DNA of 24,955 nt. Origin: UBA5760 sp964649385. Lineage in GTDB: Bacteria > Chloroflexota > Dehalococcoidia > Dehalococcoidales > UBA5760. Below are positions 1-7,109 of the stretch, in pieces. The notes under the pieces were generated by a model. It was given only the letters and a program-made list of their open reading frames with translations. It was not told where the DNA came from and ran no database searches. Both the position numbers and the translations under genes were made by a program. The DNA lies in assembly GCA_964649385.1 (NCBI GenBank), contig CAZYRA010000010.1, positions 1 to 24,955 of the forward strand, given 5' to 3'. The first letter of the stretch is position 1; every line of letters starts with the position of its first letter.

Positions 1-1457
1 TTTCGTCCCGCTATCAGGTGCTGCAGGCGCCGGATATAGGCGCTCTGCGGGCTGAGCTCTATTCCTTCCTGCTGCCTGTCCTTTACCTGAGTAACCGCTT
101 CTTCCGCCTCACCTAAGGCGCGCTTTAGGGAGTTTGCTTTGTCCGGATTTTCTACCGGGTAGATATCAATCAAAAGCTGTCTCATCTGGGCAGGGGTATT
201 GCTCCTTAAGACATAGAGAGGCAGGTTAGCCGCTTCGGCATCCCTCAACTTTTGAGGCTTACGGCGGAAGTAGTTTTTCGAGGTGATGAACAGGTTAGCC
301 TCGCTCAAGTTTTGCACTATATCCAGGTCTAGCCGCATCTCTTTGGTAATTTGTTCAAGCCGCCCCCTGTTTATCCCGAAGAGGTAGACCTTCGCCGGCT
401 CATTTTTCTTGAGGGGTTGCCTGGTTCCCCTGGTCCCTGTCGCGGTGGCTGCCGGGGCTTGCTTTGTTATCCTGATTTCTCCTGCCTCGTCCAGCCAGCG
501 GGTTTCGGCATCCAGCACCTGGCCGCGTAGGATGGCGTCGACTGCCTCGCCGACGTCTGGCCGTATAGCTACCCTGTCCCAGCCCTGAATTTCAACAACG
601 ATATTAAAGGTGGGCGACGAAGTGCGCTCCAGAATCGATTTCTGGGTGCCCCTCCGTTTAGCTTCTTCGTCACCCAGGGTTACCGACTGGATGCCGCCGA
701 TGAGGTCACAGAGGGTGGGGTTCATCATCAGGTTTTCCAGTGTGTTGCCGTGGGCGGTGCCGATTAGTTGCACCCCGCGCTCGGCAATGGTGCGGGCCGC
801 CTGCGCCTCGAGTTCGGTGCCGATTTCATCGATCACTATTACCTCGGGCATATGGTTCTCTACCGCCTCAATCATTACAGCATGCTGCTTGGTAGGGGTA
901 GCTACCTGCATCCGGCGGGCGTGTCCGATAGCCGGGTGGGGAATATCGCCGTCGCCAGCGATTTCATTTGAGGTATCGACAATGATAACCCGTTTTTCGA
1001 AGTCGTCAGCGAGTACCCGGGCAACCTCACGGAGCATGGTGGTCTTACCTACACCGGGACCACCCAAGAGGAGAATACTCTTACCAGTCTGGATGAGATC
1101 TTCAATAATCTTTATCGTGCCGAAGACAGCCCGCCCCACACGGCAGGTAAGCCCGACGATGCGCCGTTTGCGGTTGCGGATAGCCGAGATGCGGTGCAGG
1201 GTGCGTTCAATTCCGGCCCGGTTGTCATCACCGAAGTTGCCGATACGTGAGACAACGTAATCGAGGTCAGCTTCATCGACCTCCTTGGGGTTGAGGACCA
1301 CCTCTCGTGTAGGAAAGCGGGCTTTGGATGGGCGGCCCAGGTCAAGGACTATTTCCAGCAGGTCACTGTTGTCACCTTGCTCACATAGCGGCTGGCGAAC
1401 GTACAGCGGTAGGACGTTGAGCAGAGCGTCCAGGTCATCGGTGATAACCTTTTGCAA
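1..1457 (-). CDS. R3H/SpoIIIAA-like AAA ATPase, C-terminus cut by window edge
   Basis: Probable nucleic-acid-associated P-loop ATPase of the SpoIIIAA/Ycf45 type; its cellular role is not established. Seen: Walker A GGPGVGKTT near residues 132-140, Walker B VIVIDEIG near 206-213, then a linker rich in Ala/Thr/Arg and a C-terminal part with LSPQSAYIRRLQHLIAGR, the start of an R3H-type helix. The frame is open to base 1 (about 485 codons), so probably only a few tens of residues are missing. The start is TTG at 1457: AGGGG lies 7 nt upstream and no better start exists between it and the pdxT stop, 14 bp away. It is therefore the third gene of a pdxS-pdxT transcription unit. A 216-codon open frame on the opposite strand (610-1260) is its antisense shadow. 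Confidence 0.85.
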   Translation of the reverse strand, partial: MQKVITDDLDALLNVLPLYVRQPLCEQGDNSDLLEIVLDLGRPSKARFPTREVVLNPKEVDEADLDYVVSRIGNFGDDNRAGIERTLHRISAIRNRKRRIVGLTCRVGRAVFGTIKIIEDLIQTGKSILLLGGPGVGKTTMLREVARVLADDFEKRVIIVDTSNEIAGDGDIPHPAIGHARRMQVATPTKQHAVMIEAVENHMPEVIVIDEIGTELEAQAARTIAERGVQLIGTAHGNTLENLMMNPTLCDLIGGIQSVTLGDEEAKRRGTQKSILERTSSPTFNIVVEIQGWDRVAIRPDVGEAVDAILRGQVLDAETRWLDEAGEIRITKQAPAATATGTRGTRQPLKKNEPAKVYLFGINRGRLEQITKEMRLDLDIVQNLSEANLFITSKNYFRRKPQKLRDAEAANLPLYVLRSNTPAQMRQLLIDIYPVENPDKANSLKRALGEAEEAVTQVKDRQQEGIELSPQSAYIRRLQHLIAGR

Positions 1458-1471
1458 AGGTGTTCCCCTGT

Positions 1472-2056
1472 TTAGGATTTGCTGCCTTCAGCGGCAATAT
1501 CTAAAAAATACTGATGAAATCTCAGGTCATCGGTCAACTCAGGGTGGAAAGCAGTCGCCAGCAGCTTACCCTGTCTGGCGGCGACAATAGTACTATCACC
1601 CAGCCTGGTCAGCACCTCGGTTTTACCATTTACCTGCTCAATTAAGGGGGCTCGAATGAAGATACCACGGAAGGGTTCTTTACCCAGTACCGGTACGGCT
1701 AGTTCTGCCTCAAAGCTGTCCTTCTGCCGGCCGAAGGCGTTGCGCCTGACCGTGATGTCCATCAGCCCCAAGGGCTCGACGTCAGAGTCTGAGATTTCCC
1801 TGGCGAGCAGTATCATGCCGGCGCAGGTTCCGAATACGGGTAACCCTTCTTTAGCCAGCCTTTTCACCTCGTCAGCCAGCTTATAGGCTGCTATCAGGTA
1901 GCTTATAGAGGTGCTTTCTCCCCCCGGGATAACTAATCCATCCACACCCTCAAGCTCCGAGGGCAGACGGACGGGCAGTGCTTCTACCTTTAGCTTGTGC
2001 AGCATGGCTATATGTTCAGCAAAGGCTCCCTGCATAGCAAGGACACCTACTCTCAT
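1472..2056 (-). CDS. pdxT: PdxT, glutaminase subunit of pyridoxal 5'-phosphate synthase
   Basis: Class I glutamine amidotransferase that hydrolyses glutamine and channels ammonia to PdxS for PLP synthesis in the cytoplasm. 194 aa, normal for the family. Seen: N-terminal VGVLAMQGAFAEH, oxyanion loop PGGESTS (44-50), nucleophile Cys78 in GTCAGM, and catalytic His171 and Glu173 in AFHPELT, so the triad is complete. ATG at 2056 is preceded in the true sequence by GAGG at the end of pdxS. Once the scaffold artefact (2067-2217) is collapsed, pdxS stop TAA and pdxT ATG are separated by one base, implying translational coupling. A second copy of the first 41 bases lies at 2167-2207 on the far side of the N run and is not a second gene. 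Confidence 0.96.
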   Translation of the reverse strand: MRVGVLAMQGAFAEHIAMLHKLKVEALPVRLPSELEGVDGLVIPGGESTSISYLIAAYKLADEVKRLAKEGLPVFGTCAGMILLAREISDSDVEPLGLMDITVRRNAFGRQKDSFEAELAVPVLGKEPFRGIFIRAPLIEQVNGKTEVLTRLGDSTIVAARQGKLLATAFHPELTDDLRFHQYFLDIAAEGSKS

Positions 2057-2217
2057 CTTACCATCCNNNNNNNNNNNNNNNNNNNNNNNNNNNNNNNNNN
2101 NNNNNNNNNNNNNNNNNNNNNNNNNNNNNNNNNNNNNNNNNNNNNNNNNNNNNNNNNNNNNNNNNNTCAGCAAAGGCTCCCTGCATAGCAAGGACACCTA
2201 CTCTCATCTTACCATCC
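2016..2217. other. Scaffold gap (100 N) flanked by a 51-bp exact duplicate
   Basis: N occupies 2067-2166. Bases 2016-2066 are identical to 2167-2217 in direct orientation. This is what results when two contigs that overlap by 51 bp are joined with a default 100-N spacer. Deleting 151 bp (the N run plus one copy) gives a continuous pdxS-pdxT junction with TAA-G-ATG spacing, as expected for this gene pair. Confidence 0.95.
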
Positions 2218-3090
2218 TCGAGATGCTAGCAGTTCTTCGGCGGGGATTTGTTTGATATCCAGTCCGGGCATGGCTTCGCCCAGGTTTTTGGAGACCTCGG
2301 CAATGATTGCAGCGTCTTGATAGTGGGTGGTTGCCTTGACAATAGCTTTGGCCATGACCTCAGGCTTGGAGGACTTAAAGATTCCGGAGCCGACAAAGAC
2401 ACCATCGGCACCCAACTGCATCATCAGAGCAGCGTCAGCCGGAGTAGCCACGCCGCCGGCGGCAAAGTTGACTACAGGCAGTTTCCCTGTTTCGTGTATC
2501 TCCTTGACCATCTCGAAGGGGGCACCCATTTCCTTAGCCTCTGCCATAAGCTCTTCCTCGGGCATGTTTACCAGCTTGCGGATGGTGTCCATAACCGCTC
2601 GCATGTGCCTGACGGCTTCGACAACATTACCGGTGCCTGCCTCTCCCTTGGTCCGCATCATGGCGGCCCCTTCGCCGAGGCGGCGTAGTGCCTCACCGAG
2701 GTTACGACAGCCACAGACAAAGGGTACCTTGAAGTCATGCTTCCAGATATGGTGTGCTTCATCAGCGGGGGTAAGCACCTCCGACTCATCTATGTAGTCA
2801 ACGCCGAGCGCTTCCAGTGCCTGGGCTTCCACGAAGTGACCGATGCGGCACTTCGCCATTACCGGTATTGAGACCGTCTTCTTGATGTTTTCGATAACGG
2901 TCGGGTCGGCCATGCGGGCTACTCCACCAGCAGCACGAATGTCAGACGGCACTCTCTCCAGCGCCATCACGGCGCAGGCGCCGGCTTCCTGGGCTATTCT
3001 GGCGTGCTCGGGGGTAACGACATCCATAATAACCCCACCTTTCAGCATTTGCGCCAGCCCGGTCTTAACCTTCCATGTGCCACTTTCCAT
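2209..3090 (-). CDS. pdxS: PdxS, PLP synthase lyase subunit
   Basis: Makes pyridoxal 5'-phosphate from ribose 5-phosphate, glyceraldehyde 3-phosphate and ammonia supplied by PdxT (DXP-independent pathway); known family members form a dodecamer. 293 aa, typical length. Seen: TGLAQMLKGGVIMDV with Asp23, the first imine-forming lysine Lys80 in IPVMAKCRIGH, the second lysine Lys148 in RTKGEAGTG, and the phosphate-binding AAGGVATPADAA and GADGVFVGSGIF loops. The ATG follows AGGGGG with 8-nt spacing. First gene of the pdxS-pdxT-ATPase unit. Confidence 0.97.
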   Translation of the reverse strand: MESGTWKVKTGLAQMLKGGVIMDVVTPEHARIAQEAGACAVMALERVPSDIRAAGGVARMADPTVIENIKKTVSIPVMAKCRIGHFVEAQALEALGVDYIDESEVLTPADEAHHIWKHDFKVPFVCGCRNLGEALRRLGEGAAMMRTKGEAGTGNVVEAVRHMRAVMDTIRKLVNMPEEELMAEAKEMGAPFEMVKEIHETGKLPVVNFAAGGVATPADAALMMQLGADGVFVGSGIFKSSKPEVMAKAIVKATTHYQDAAIIAEVSKNLGEAMPGLDIKQIPAEELLASRGW

Positions 3091-3143
3091 CTTTTATGCC
3101 CCCTCTACTGTAACCTTGTTACTTTTTCATATTTTCCAGATAT

Positions 3144-3172
3144 ATTTTATCACCGCCGGGCTTGCTTAGCAA
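3144..3172 (-). promoter_or_regulatory. Candidate sigma-70 promoter of pdxS
   Basis: Reading the minus strand, TTGCTA (3167-3172) and TAAAAT (3144-3149) are separated by 17 bp, giving a leader of roughly 45 nt before the pdxS ATG. The -35 matches consensus at 4 of 6 positions and the -10 at 5 of 6. Prediction only. Confidence 0.5.
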
Positions 3173-3218
3173 GTAAGTATGACTTCTGTATCTAACGTCA
3201 CCACGCCCGCTCTTTTTG

Positions 3219-3247
3219 TTGGCAATTTGGAGGATGGTCTGTATAAT
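3219..3247 (+). promoter_or_regulatory. Strong sigma-70 promoter of the methyltransferase gene
   Basis: TTGGCA (3219-3224), a 17-bp spacer and a perfect TATAAT (3242-3247). The predicted start near 3254 leaves a leader of about 28 nt with an AAGGGG ribosome binding site 6 nt before the ATG. Confidence 0.7.
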
Positions 3248-3281
3248 ACGTTAATAGCGTATATTTGCGAAGGGGTGATAT

Positions 3282-4085
3282 ATGCACAGGTATGTGCACG
3301 GTTACTCGGCAAGGGAGACGGAGCGGCTGTATGACCAGTCCCGCATCATGGAGGAGATGTTGCACTCCGGTACCGCCTATCCAGCCGGCAGCATGGTATT
3401 GGAAGCCGGCTGTGGCGTCGGTGCGCAGACCGTGATACTGGCGAGGAGAAGTCCACAGGCTGAGATTATCGCAGTGGATATCTCACTGGATTCGCTCAAA
3501 AAGGCGAGTGCCCTTATCAATCGAGAGGGGATAGCGAACGTTTCTTTCCAGCAGTCGGATATCCTGAAACTGCCGTTTGGAGAGGAGAGCTTCGACCATG
3601 TCTTCATCTGCTTTGTCCTAGAGCACTTCGTCCGGCCGCTAGAGGTTCTTATTGAGTTGAAGAGGGTGTTAAGAGAAGGTGGTACGGTAACGGTAATCGA
3701 GGGCGACCACGGCTCGTGCTTCTGGTATCCAGAAACGGCTGAGTCTCTCCGGGTATGGCAGTGTCTGATAGAGGCGCAAGCCCACCTTGGCCATAATTCT
3801 TTAATCGGCCGTCAGCTATACCCGCTGCTGAGACAGTCTGGATTTAACATCAGGTATGTCTTGCCCCGCTGGATTTATGTTGATGCCGGTAACCCTGGGC
3901 CAATGAGCGATGGTGTCAATAAGATTATGATACCGATGCTTGAGTCGGCGAGAGAGCAGGCGCTCAAGCTGGGGCTTATTGATGAAGCGGCCTGGCACAA
4001 GGGTATTAGCGACCTGTGCCGCTTTGCGGAACCTCCCGGTGGCACCTTCTTCTACACCTGGTTCAAGGCGGTTGCCCTAAAATAG
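3282..4085 (+). CDS. Class I SAM-dependent methyltransferase
   Basis: Cytoplasmic methyltransferase of unknown substrate. 267 aa. Seen: motif I MVLEAGCGVGAQT (38-50), the acidic residue of motif II in EIIAVDIS (Asp66) that binds the ribose of SAM, motif III QQSDILKLPF with Asp93, and motif IV FDHVFICFVLEH. The C-terminal third (about 150-267) is a family-specific extension with aromatic-rich segments that probably forms the substrate pocket. The start has a clear AAGGGG site and its own consensus promoter. It is transcribed divergently from pdxS and convergently with the universal stress gene, so it stands alone. The motif order resembles UbiE/Methyltransf_25-type enzymes, but the substrate cannot be deduced. 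Confidence 0.9.
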   Translation: MHRYVHGYSARETERLYDQSRIMEEMLHSGTAYPAGSMVLEAGCGVGAQTVILARRSPQAEIIAVDISLDSLKKASALINREGIANVSFQQSDILKLPFGEESFDHVFICFVLEHFVRPLEVLIELKRVLREGGTVTVIEGDHGSCFWYPETAESLRVWQCLIEAQAHLGHNSLIGRQLYPLLRQSGFNIRYVLPRWIYVDAGNPGPMSDGVNKIMIPMLESAREQALKLGLIDEAAWHKGISDLCRFAEPPGGTFFYTWFKAVALK

Positions 4086-4113
4086 CAGTAGTACCCGGCG
4101 CCCCCGGCCTCTT

Positions 4114-4143
4114 AAACCAGGTCTCTATACCGGGCGGTTTTGT
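4114..4143 (+). terminator. Weak candidate terminator after the methyltransferase gene
   Basis: AAACC (4114-4118) can pair with GGTTT (4136-4140), and an inner GGT/ACC pairs around a six-base loop. A short run TTTTGTT follows. The stem is interrupted, so this is a weak call. Confidence 0.3.
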
Positions 4144-4191
4144 TCAGGCCGAGGCTATCCCGCTCACCGTATGCTTTGTTGGTTGCCTTAG

Positions 4192-4683
4192 CTATCTGAT
4201 TCGACAGCCCTTGGGTACCGCTATCAGCACCGGGATAGTAGAATTTCCTATCACCCTGTCGGCGACACTACCAAAGGCCCAGCGGGAGACTCCTGACCTT
4301 CCGTGTGTGCTCATAATAATTAGGTCCGCTGCATGCACTTCGGCATATTTCAATATCTCTTCGGCTGGGTCGCCACGGGATGTCTCGACTGTAGCGGTTA
4401 CCCCATCCTTCTTTAGCCTATCGGCTAACTTGTTAAGGTAGCCCCTGGCCTCAGATTCGGTCTTTTCCCGCTCATGACGATAGGCGTTGTCCATAGGTTC
4501 TGGTGTAGCGCGGCTCACTTCGCTCTCACCAAACTGGGAACCATGAGGGTGAGGAATGGGCTCCATAACATAGAACAGGATTACTTCTGGGCACTGACTC
4601 CCTGTCGATACATGGGCGATATGGTCCAGGGCACACTCGGAGAAATGTGAACCATCCACCGGTGCCAGTAGCTTCTTATACAT
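4192..4683 (-). CDS. Universal stress protein (UspA family)
   Basis: Cytoplasmic Rossmann-like nucleotide-binding stress protein. 163 aa, single domain. Seen: N-terminal KKLLAPVDGSHFSECAL (strand 1 plus the Asp10 adenine-binding turn) and the ATP-binding signature STHGRSGVSRWAFGS near residues 128-142, which fits x-2x-G-9x-G-S with Ser in place of the first Gly. It ends with the conserved TIPVLIAVP strand. The signature suggests an ATP-binding rather than UspA-type protein. The ATG is preceded by a full AAGGAGG with 5-6 nt spacing and a TTGACA-type promoter, so it is monocistronic. Confidence 0.93.
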   Translation of the reverse strand: MYKKLLAPVDGSHFSECALDHIAHVSTGSQCPEVILFYVMEPIPHPHGSQFGESEVSRATPEPMDNAYRHEREKTESEARGYLNKLADRLKKDGVTATVETSRGDPAEEILKYAEVHAADLIIMSTHGRSGVSRWAFGSVADRVIGNSTIPVLIAVPKGCRIR

Positions 4684-4996
4684 CTTGACCTCCTTGACTG
4701 CTTTCGTAGGTTTACTGTCTTTAGACTACCTTTGTGTTTCAGTCCTACAGTTTAGCTCTATCTTATGCAGCTGTCAATGATAATGATTGCCGTATTCGTT
4801 AATGGGTTGTCTTAACAAGGGGAAAGGAATAAGGGTAAGAAAAGAGGGGATTCATCACTCCCGGGTCCGACAATTAGTAACTAGTCCAAGCCATCGGCAA
4901 AGTCGAACTTGCCGCCCTCGTTAAATGGCCGCTGGCTTTCTGCTTGGAAAGCAGGACTAGATCGCTAATTTCAGCAGTGATTCTGGGGATGTCGGT
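4684..4996. other. Intergenic region between the usp gene and the oxidoreductase operon
   Basis: This 313-bp stretch holds the usp promoter and leader. Further right, near 4930-4960, is a small perfect hairpin (CTGCTT-GGA-AAGCAG) with no T-run. Open minus-strand frames of 38 and about 28 codons follow the oxidoreductase stop, but neither has a ribosome binding site or a recognised domain. No gene is called. Confidence 0.6.
4749..4777 (-). promoter_or_regulatory. Sigma-70 promoter of the universal stress gene
   Basis: On the minus strand TTGACA (4772-4777, perfect) and TAAACT (4749-4754) are 17 bp apart. The leader is about 60 nt and ends in AAGGAGG before the ATG. An AT-rich direct repeat ATCATT-ATCATT lies immediately upstream of the -35 and could be a regulator site. 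Confidence 0.65.
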
Positions 4997-7099
4997 TCAT
5001 ACCACCGCATCTTCCTGTTCTTGGGGTTCTGTATCGGGCTGGGGTGCTTTTTCCGTTAGTGCCCCGGTGGGACAGGTGGAAACGCACAGGCCGCAGGAAT
5101 CACAGCTTGTTTCGGATAGCGGCATACCGAGGGTCGGCTCGACCCTGGTCTCAAAACCTCGTTCTACAAAGCCAAAGACACTAAGCCCTTCAATCTCGTT
5201 GCATATACGGATACACCGGCCACACAGGATACACTTGTTCTGATCCCTATAGATAAGGGGGTGCTCATTTTCATTGATGGGCAGGTGGCGCTTTGCGCCG
5301 GCGTAGTGGGCGTCGTTTACCTGGTATTCGGTAGCTAACTCGCGCAGCTTGCAGTCGACTGCAGCCTGGCATCCGCAGCCAAGACACCGCGCTGCTTCCT
5401 TAAGCGCCATTTCCTCGCTGAGGGCAAACTCTATCTCGGTAAAACTCTTCTTGCGCTCTTCCGGGTCGAGGATGGCTTGCTTGGTTCTGGCAATACGCTC
5501 GACATCGGCGAAATCAGCGGGGTCGATGTCATCCATTTCACCCTTACTACAGTTGTAGGGTTTTACATCCGGTACTACCGGCCGGCCGCTGAGATATTTG
5601 TTTATCGATTGAGCTGCTCTCCGCCCGGCACCGATAGCCTCTACCGCTGTAGCTGGACCTGAGGTGCAGTCGCCACCGGAGAATACTCCGGCTACGGAGG
5701 CGGCCATAGTTTCCTCATTGACGCTGATATAGTTTCTCTTGGTGAGTTCAATCTGGCTGTCCTGGTCCAGATTGGGGTTATCCAGAGCCTGGCCGATAGC
5801 GGCGATAATGTTATCCACCTCCATCGTGAATTCGGAACCGGATATTGGTTCGGGACGGCGACGACCTGAGCTGTCCGGCTCACCCAGTGCCATCTTGATG
5901 CATTCCATAGAAGCAACCTTCCCGTCCCTGGCACCGGCCTTTACCGGGGCGGTCAGGAACTGGAAGCGGCCCCCTTCTTCTTCAGCCTGTTCTATTTCCT
6001 CGGCATTAGCCGGCATTTCTACTTTGGAGCGGCGGTAGACAACGTTTACCTCGGCTACCCCCAGCCTGAGGGCGGTGCGGGCGACATCCATTGCGGTATT
6101 ACCGCCGCCGATTACGGATACCTTATCACCTAAGGCAACCTTCTTACCCAGGGCTACATCTCTTAAGAATTCTATTCCGGAGATTACACCGGGCAGGTCC
6201 TCTCCCTCAATCCGCATTTTCTGATTGGCTTGAGCACCAAGGGCGATGAAGATGGCTTCGTAGCCTTCCTTTTTAAGGCTTTCGATAGTGAAGTCTATGC
6301 CCAGGGAAACGTTGCAGCGGACCTTGTGGCACAGGCGGGTGATAGTAGCTATTTCTTTGTCCAGGACTGCCTTGGGCAGCCGGTATTCGGGGATGCCATA
6401 TCTCAGCATTCCTCCGAGATCGGGACTGGCTTCAAGGATGGTTATGGTGTGCCCTTCCAGTCCGAGGTAATAAGCGGCGGTCAGTCCGGCAGGACCTCCG
6501 CCGATGATGGCAACCCGGCGGCCTGTTGCCGGTTTGGGTTCTGGCAGGTATGGGTTTTCACTATTCATATCGTAGTCTGCGACAAACCTCTTTAAGGAGT
6601 TTATTGCTACCGGTTCATCTACCAGGTTGCGGCGGCACTTGGTCTCGCAGAATCGGGGACACACCCGGCCGCAGACCAGCGGTAGAGGGTTGGAGTCCTT
6701 GATTAGAGCCAGTGCTTCTCGGTAGTTACCGTTGGCGATAAGGGCGATATAGCCCTGAATATCTATTCCTGCCGGGCAGGTTAGCTTGCAGGGTGCGGTA
6801 CAGTCACCGTAGTGGTCGGAGAGGAGCAGTTCCAGGGCCATGCGGCGCATACTGCTCAGGTCATCACTGGTGGTTCTGACCACCATATTCTCGGTTACCG
6901 GTGTAGCACAGGCTGGCATCGGTCCGCGTGCTTTTTCCACCTCCACCAGGCAGAGGCGGCAGGCAGCGGTTGGTTTTAGACGGGAGTCGTGACATAGAGT
7001 GGGCACCTTGATTCCCTGCTGCTCGGCTGCTTCCAGGATAGTGGTTCCGGCCTCTACTTCGACCTTTCTACCATTCAATGTAAATGCGACTTTGGGCAT
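4997..7099 (-). CDS. NuoG-N/GltD-like/ferredoxin fusion flavoprotein (Stn/Nfn-type large subunit)
   Basis: Predicted NADPH-binding flavoprotein subunit of a soluble bifurcating or diaphorase complex. 700 aa. Domains in order: a [2Fe-2S] NuoG-type domain with Cys36, 47, 50 and 64; a cysteine-rich GltD-type region with His96, Cys100, 104, 108 and Cys143, 147, 151, 155; a FAD Rossmann motif IIGGGPAGLTAAYYL (about 198-212); an NAD(P)H Rossmann motif VIGGGNTAMDVA (329-340) with VVYRRS (353-358); the second FAD motif FSGGDCTSGPATAVEAI; Cys572, 575, 577 and 583; and two [4Fe-4S] motifs (Cys623, 626, 629, 633 and Cys666, 669, 672, 676). I chose the ATG at 7099 because GGAGAGGG precedes it; an upstream in-frame start would overlap the previous gene. 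It begins 10 bp after the nuoF-like stop. A formate- or hydrogen-linked diaphorase is the alternative, but no Mo/W or Fe-Fe catalytic subunit is nearby. Confidence 0.9.
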   Translation of the reverse strand: MPKVAFTLNGRKVEVEAGTTILEAAEQQGIKVPTLCHDSRLKPTAACRLCLVEVEKARGPMPACATPVTENMVVRTTSDDLSSMRRMALELLLSDHYGDCTAPCKLTCPAGIDIQGYIALIANGNYREALALIKDSNPLPLVCGRVCPRFCETKCRRNLVDEPVAINSLKRFVADYDMNSENPYLPEPKPATGRRVAIIGGGPAGLTAAYYLGLEGHTITILEASPDLGGMLRYGIPEYRLPKAVLDKEIATITRLCHKVRCNVSLGIDFTIESLKKEGYEAIFIALGAQANQKMRIEGEDLPGVISGIEFLRDVALGKKVALGDKVSVIGGGNTAMDVARTALRLGVAEVNVVYRRSKVEMPANAEEIEQAEEEGGRFQFLTAPVKAGARDGKVASMECIKMALGEPDSSGRRRPEPISGSEFTMEVDNIIAAIGQALDNPNLDQDSQIELTKRNYISVNEETMAASVAGVFSGGDCTSGPATAVEAIGAGRRAAQSINKYLSGRPVVPDVKPYNCSKGEMDDIDPADFADVERIARTKQAILDPEERKKSFTEIEFALSEEMALKEAARCLGCGCQAAVDCKLRELATEYQVNDAHYAGAKRHLPINENEHPLIYRDQNKCILCGRCIRICNEIEGLSVFGFVERGFETRVEPTLGMPLSETSCDSCGLCVSTCPTGALTEKAPQPDTEPQEQEDAVV

Positions 7100-7109
7100 T
7101 TCCCTCTCC

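Noticed and set aside
610..1260. 216-codon open frame on the plus strand
   Set aside because: Antisense shadow of the R3H-type ATPase, rich in Ser and Arg, with no domain motif.
2016..2217. Genuine tandem repeat in pdxT
   Set aside because: The two copies are separated by exactly 100 N and merge perfectly, so this is a scaffolding artefact.
4772..4790. Fur-box-like AATGATAATGATT before the usp promoter
   Set aside because: It is a short direct repeat rather than the 19-bp Fur palindrome, and no iron-related gene is near.
4878..4999. Read-through of the GltD-like gene past its TGA (38 further codons), as selenocysteine or a decayed gene tail
   Set aside because: No SECIS-like stem-loop at the TGA, no homologous C-terminus known to me, and a 38-codon open run is not statistically unusual.
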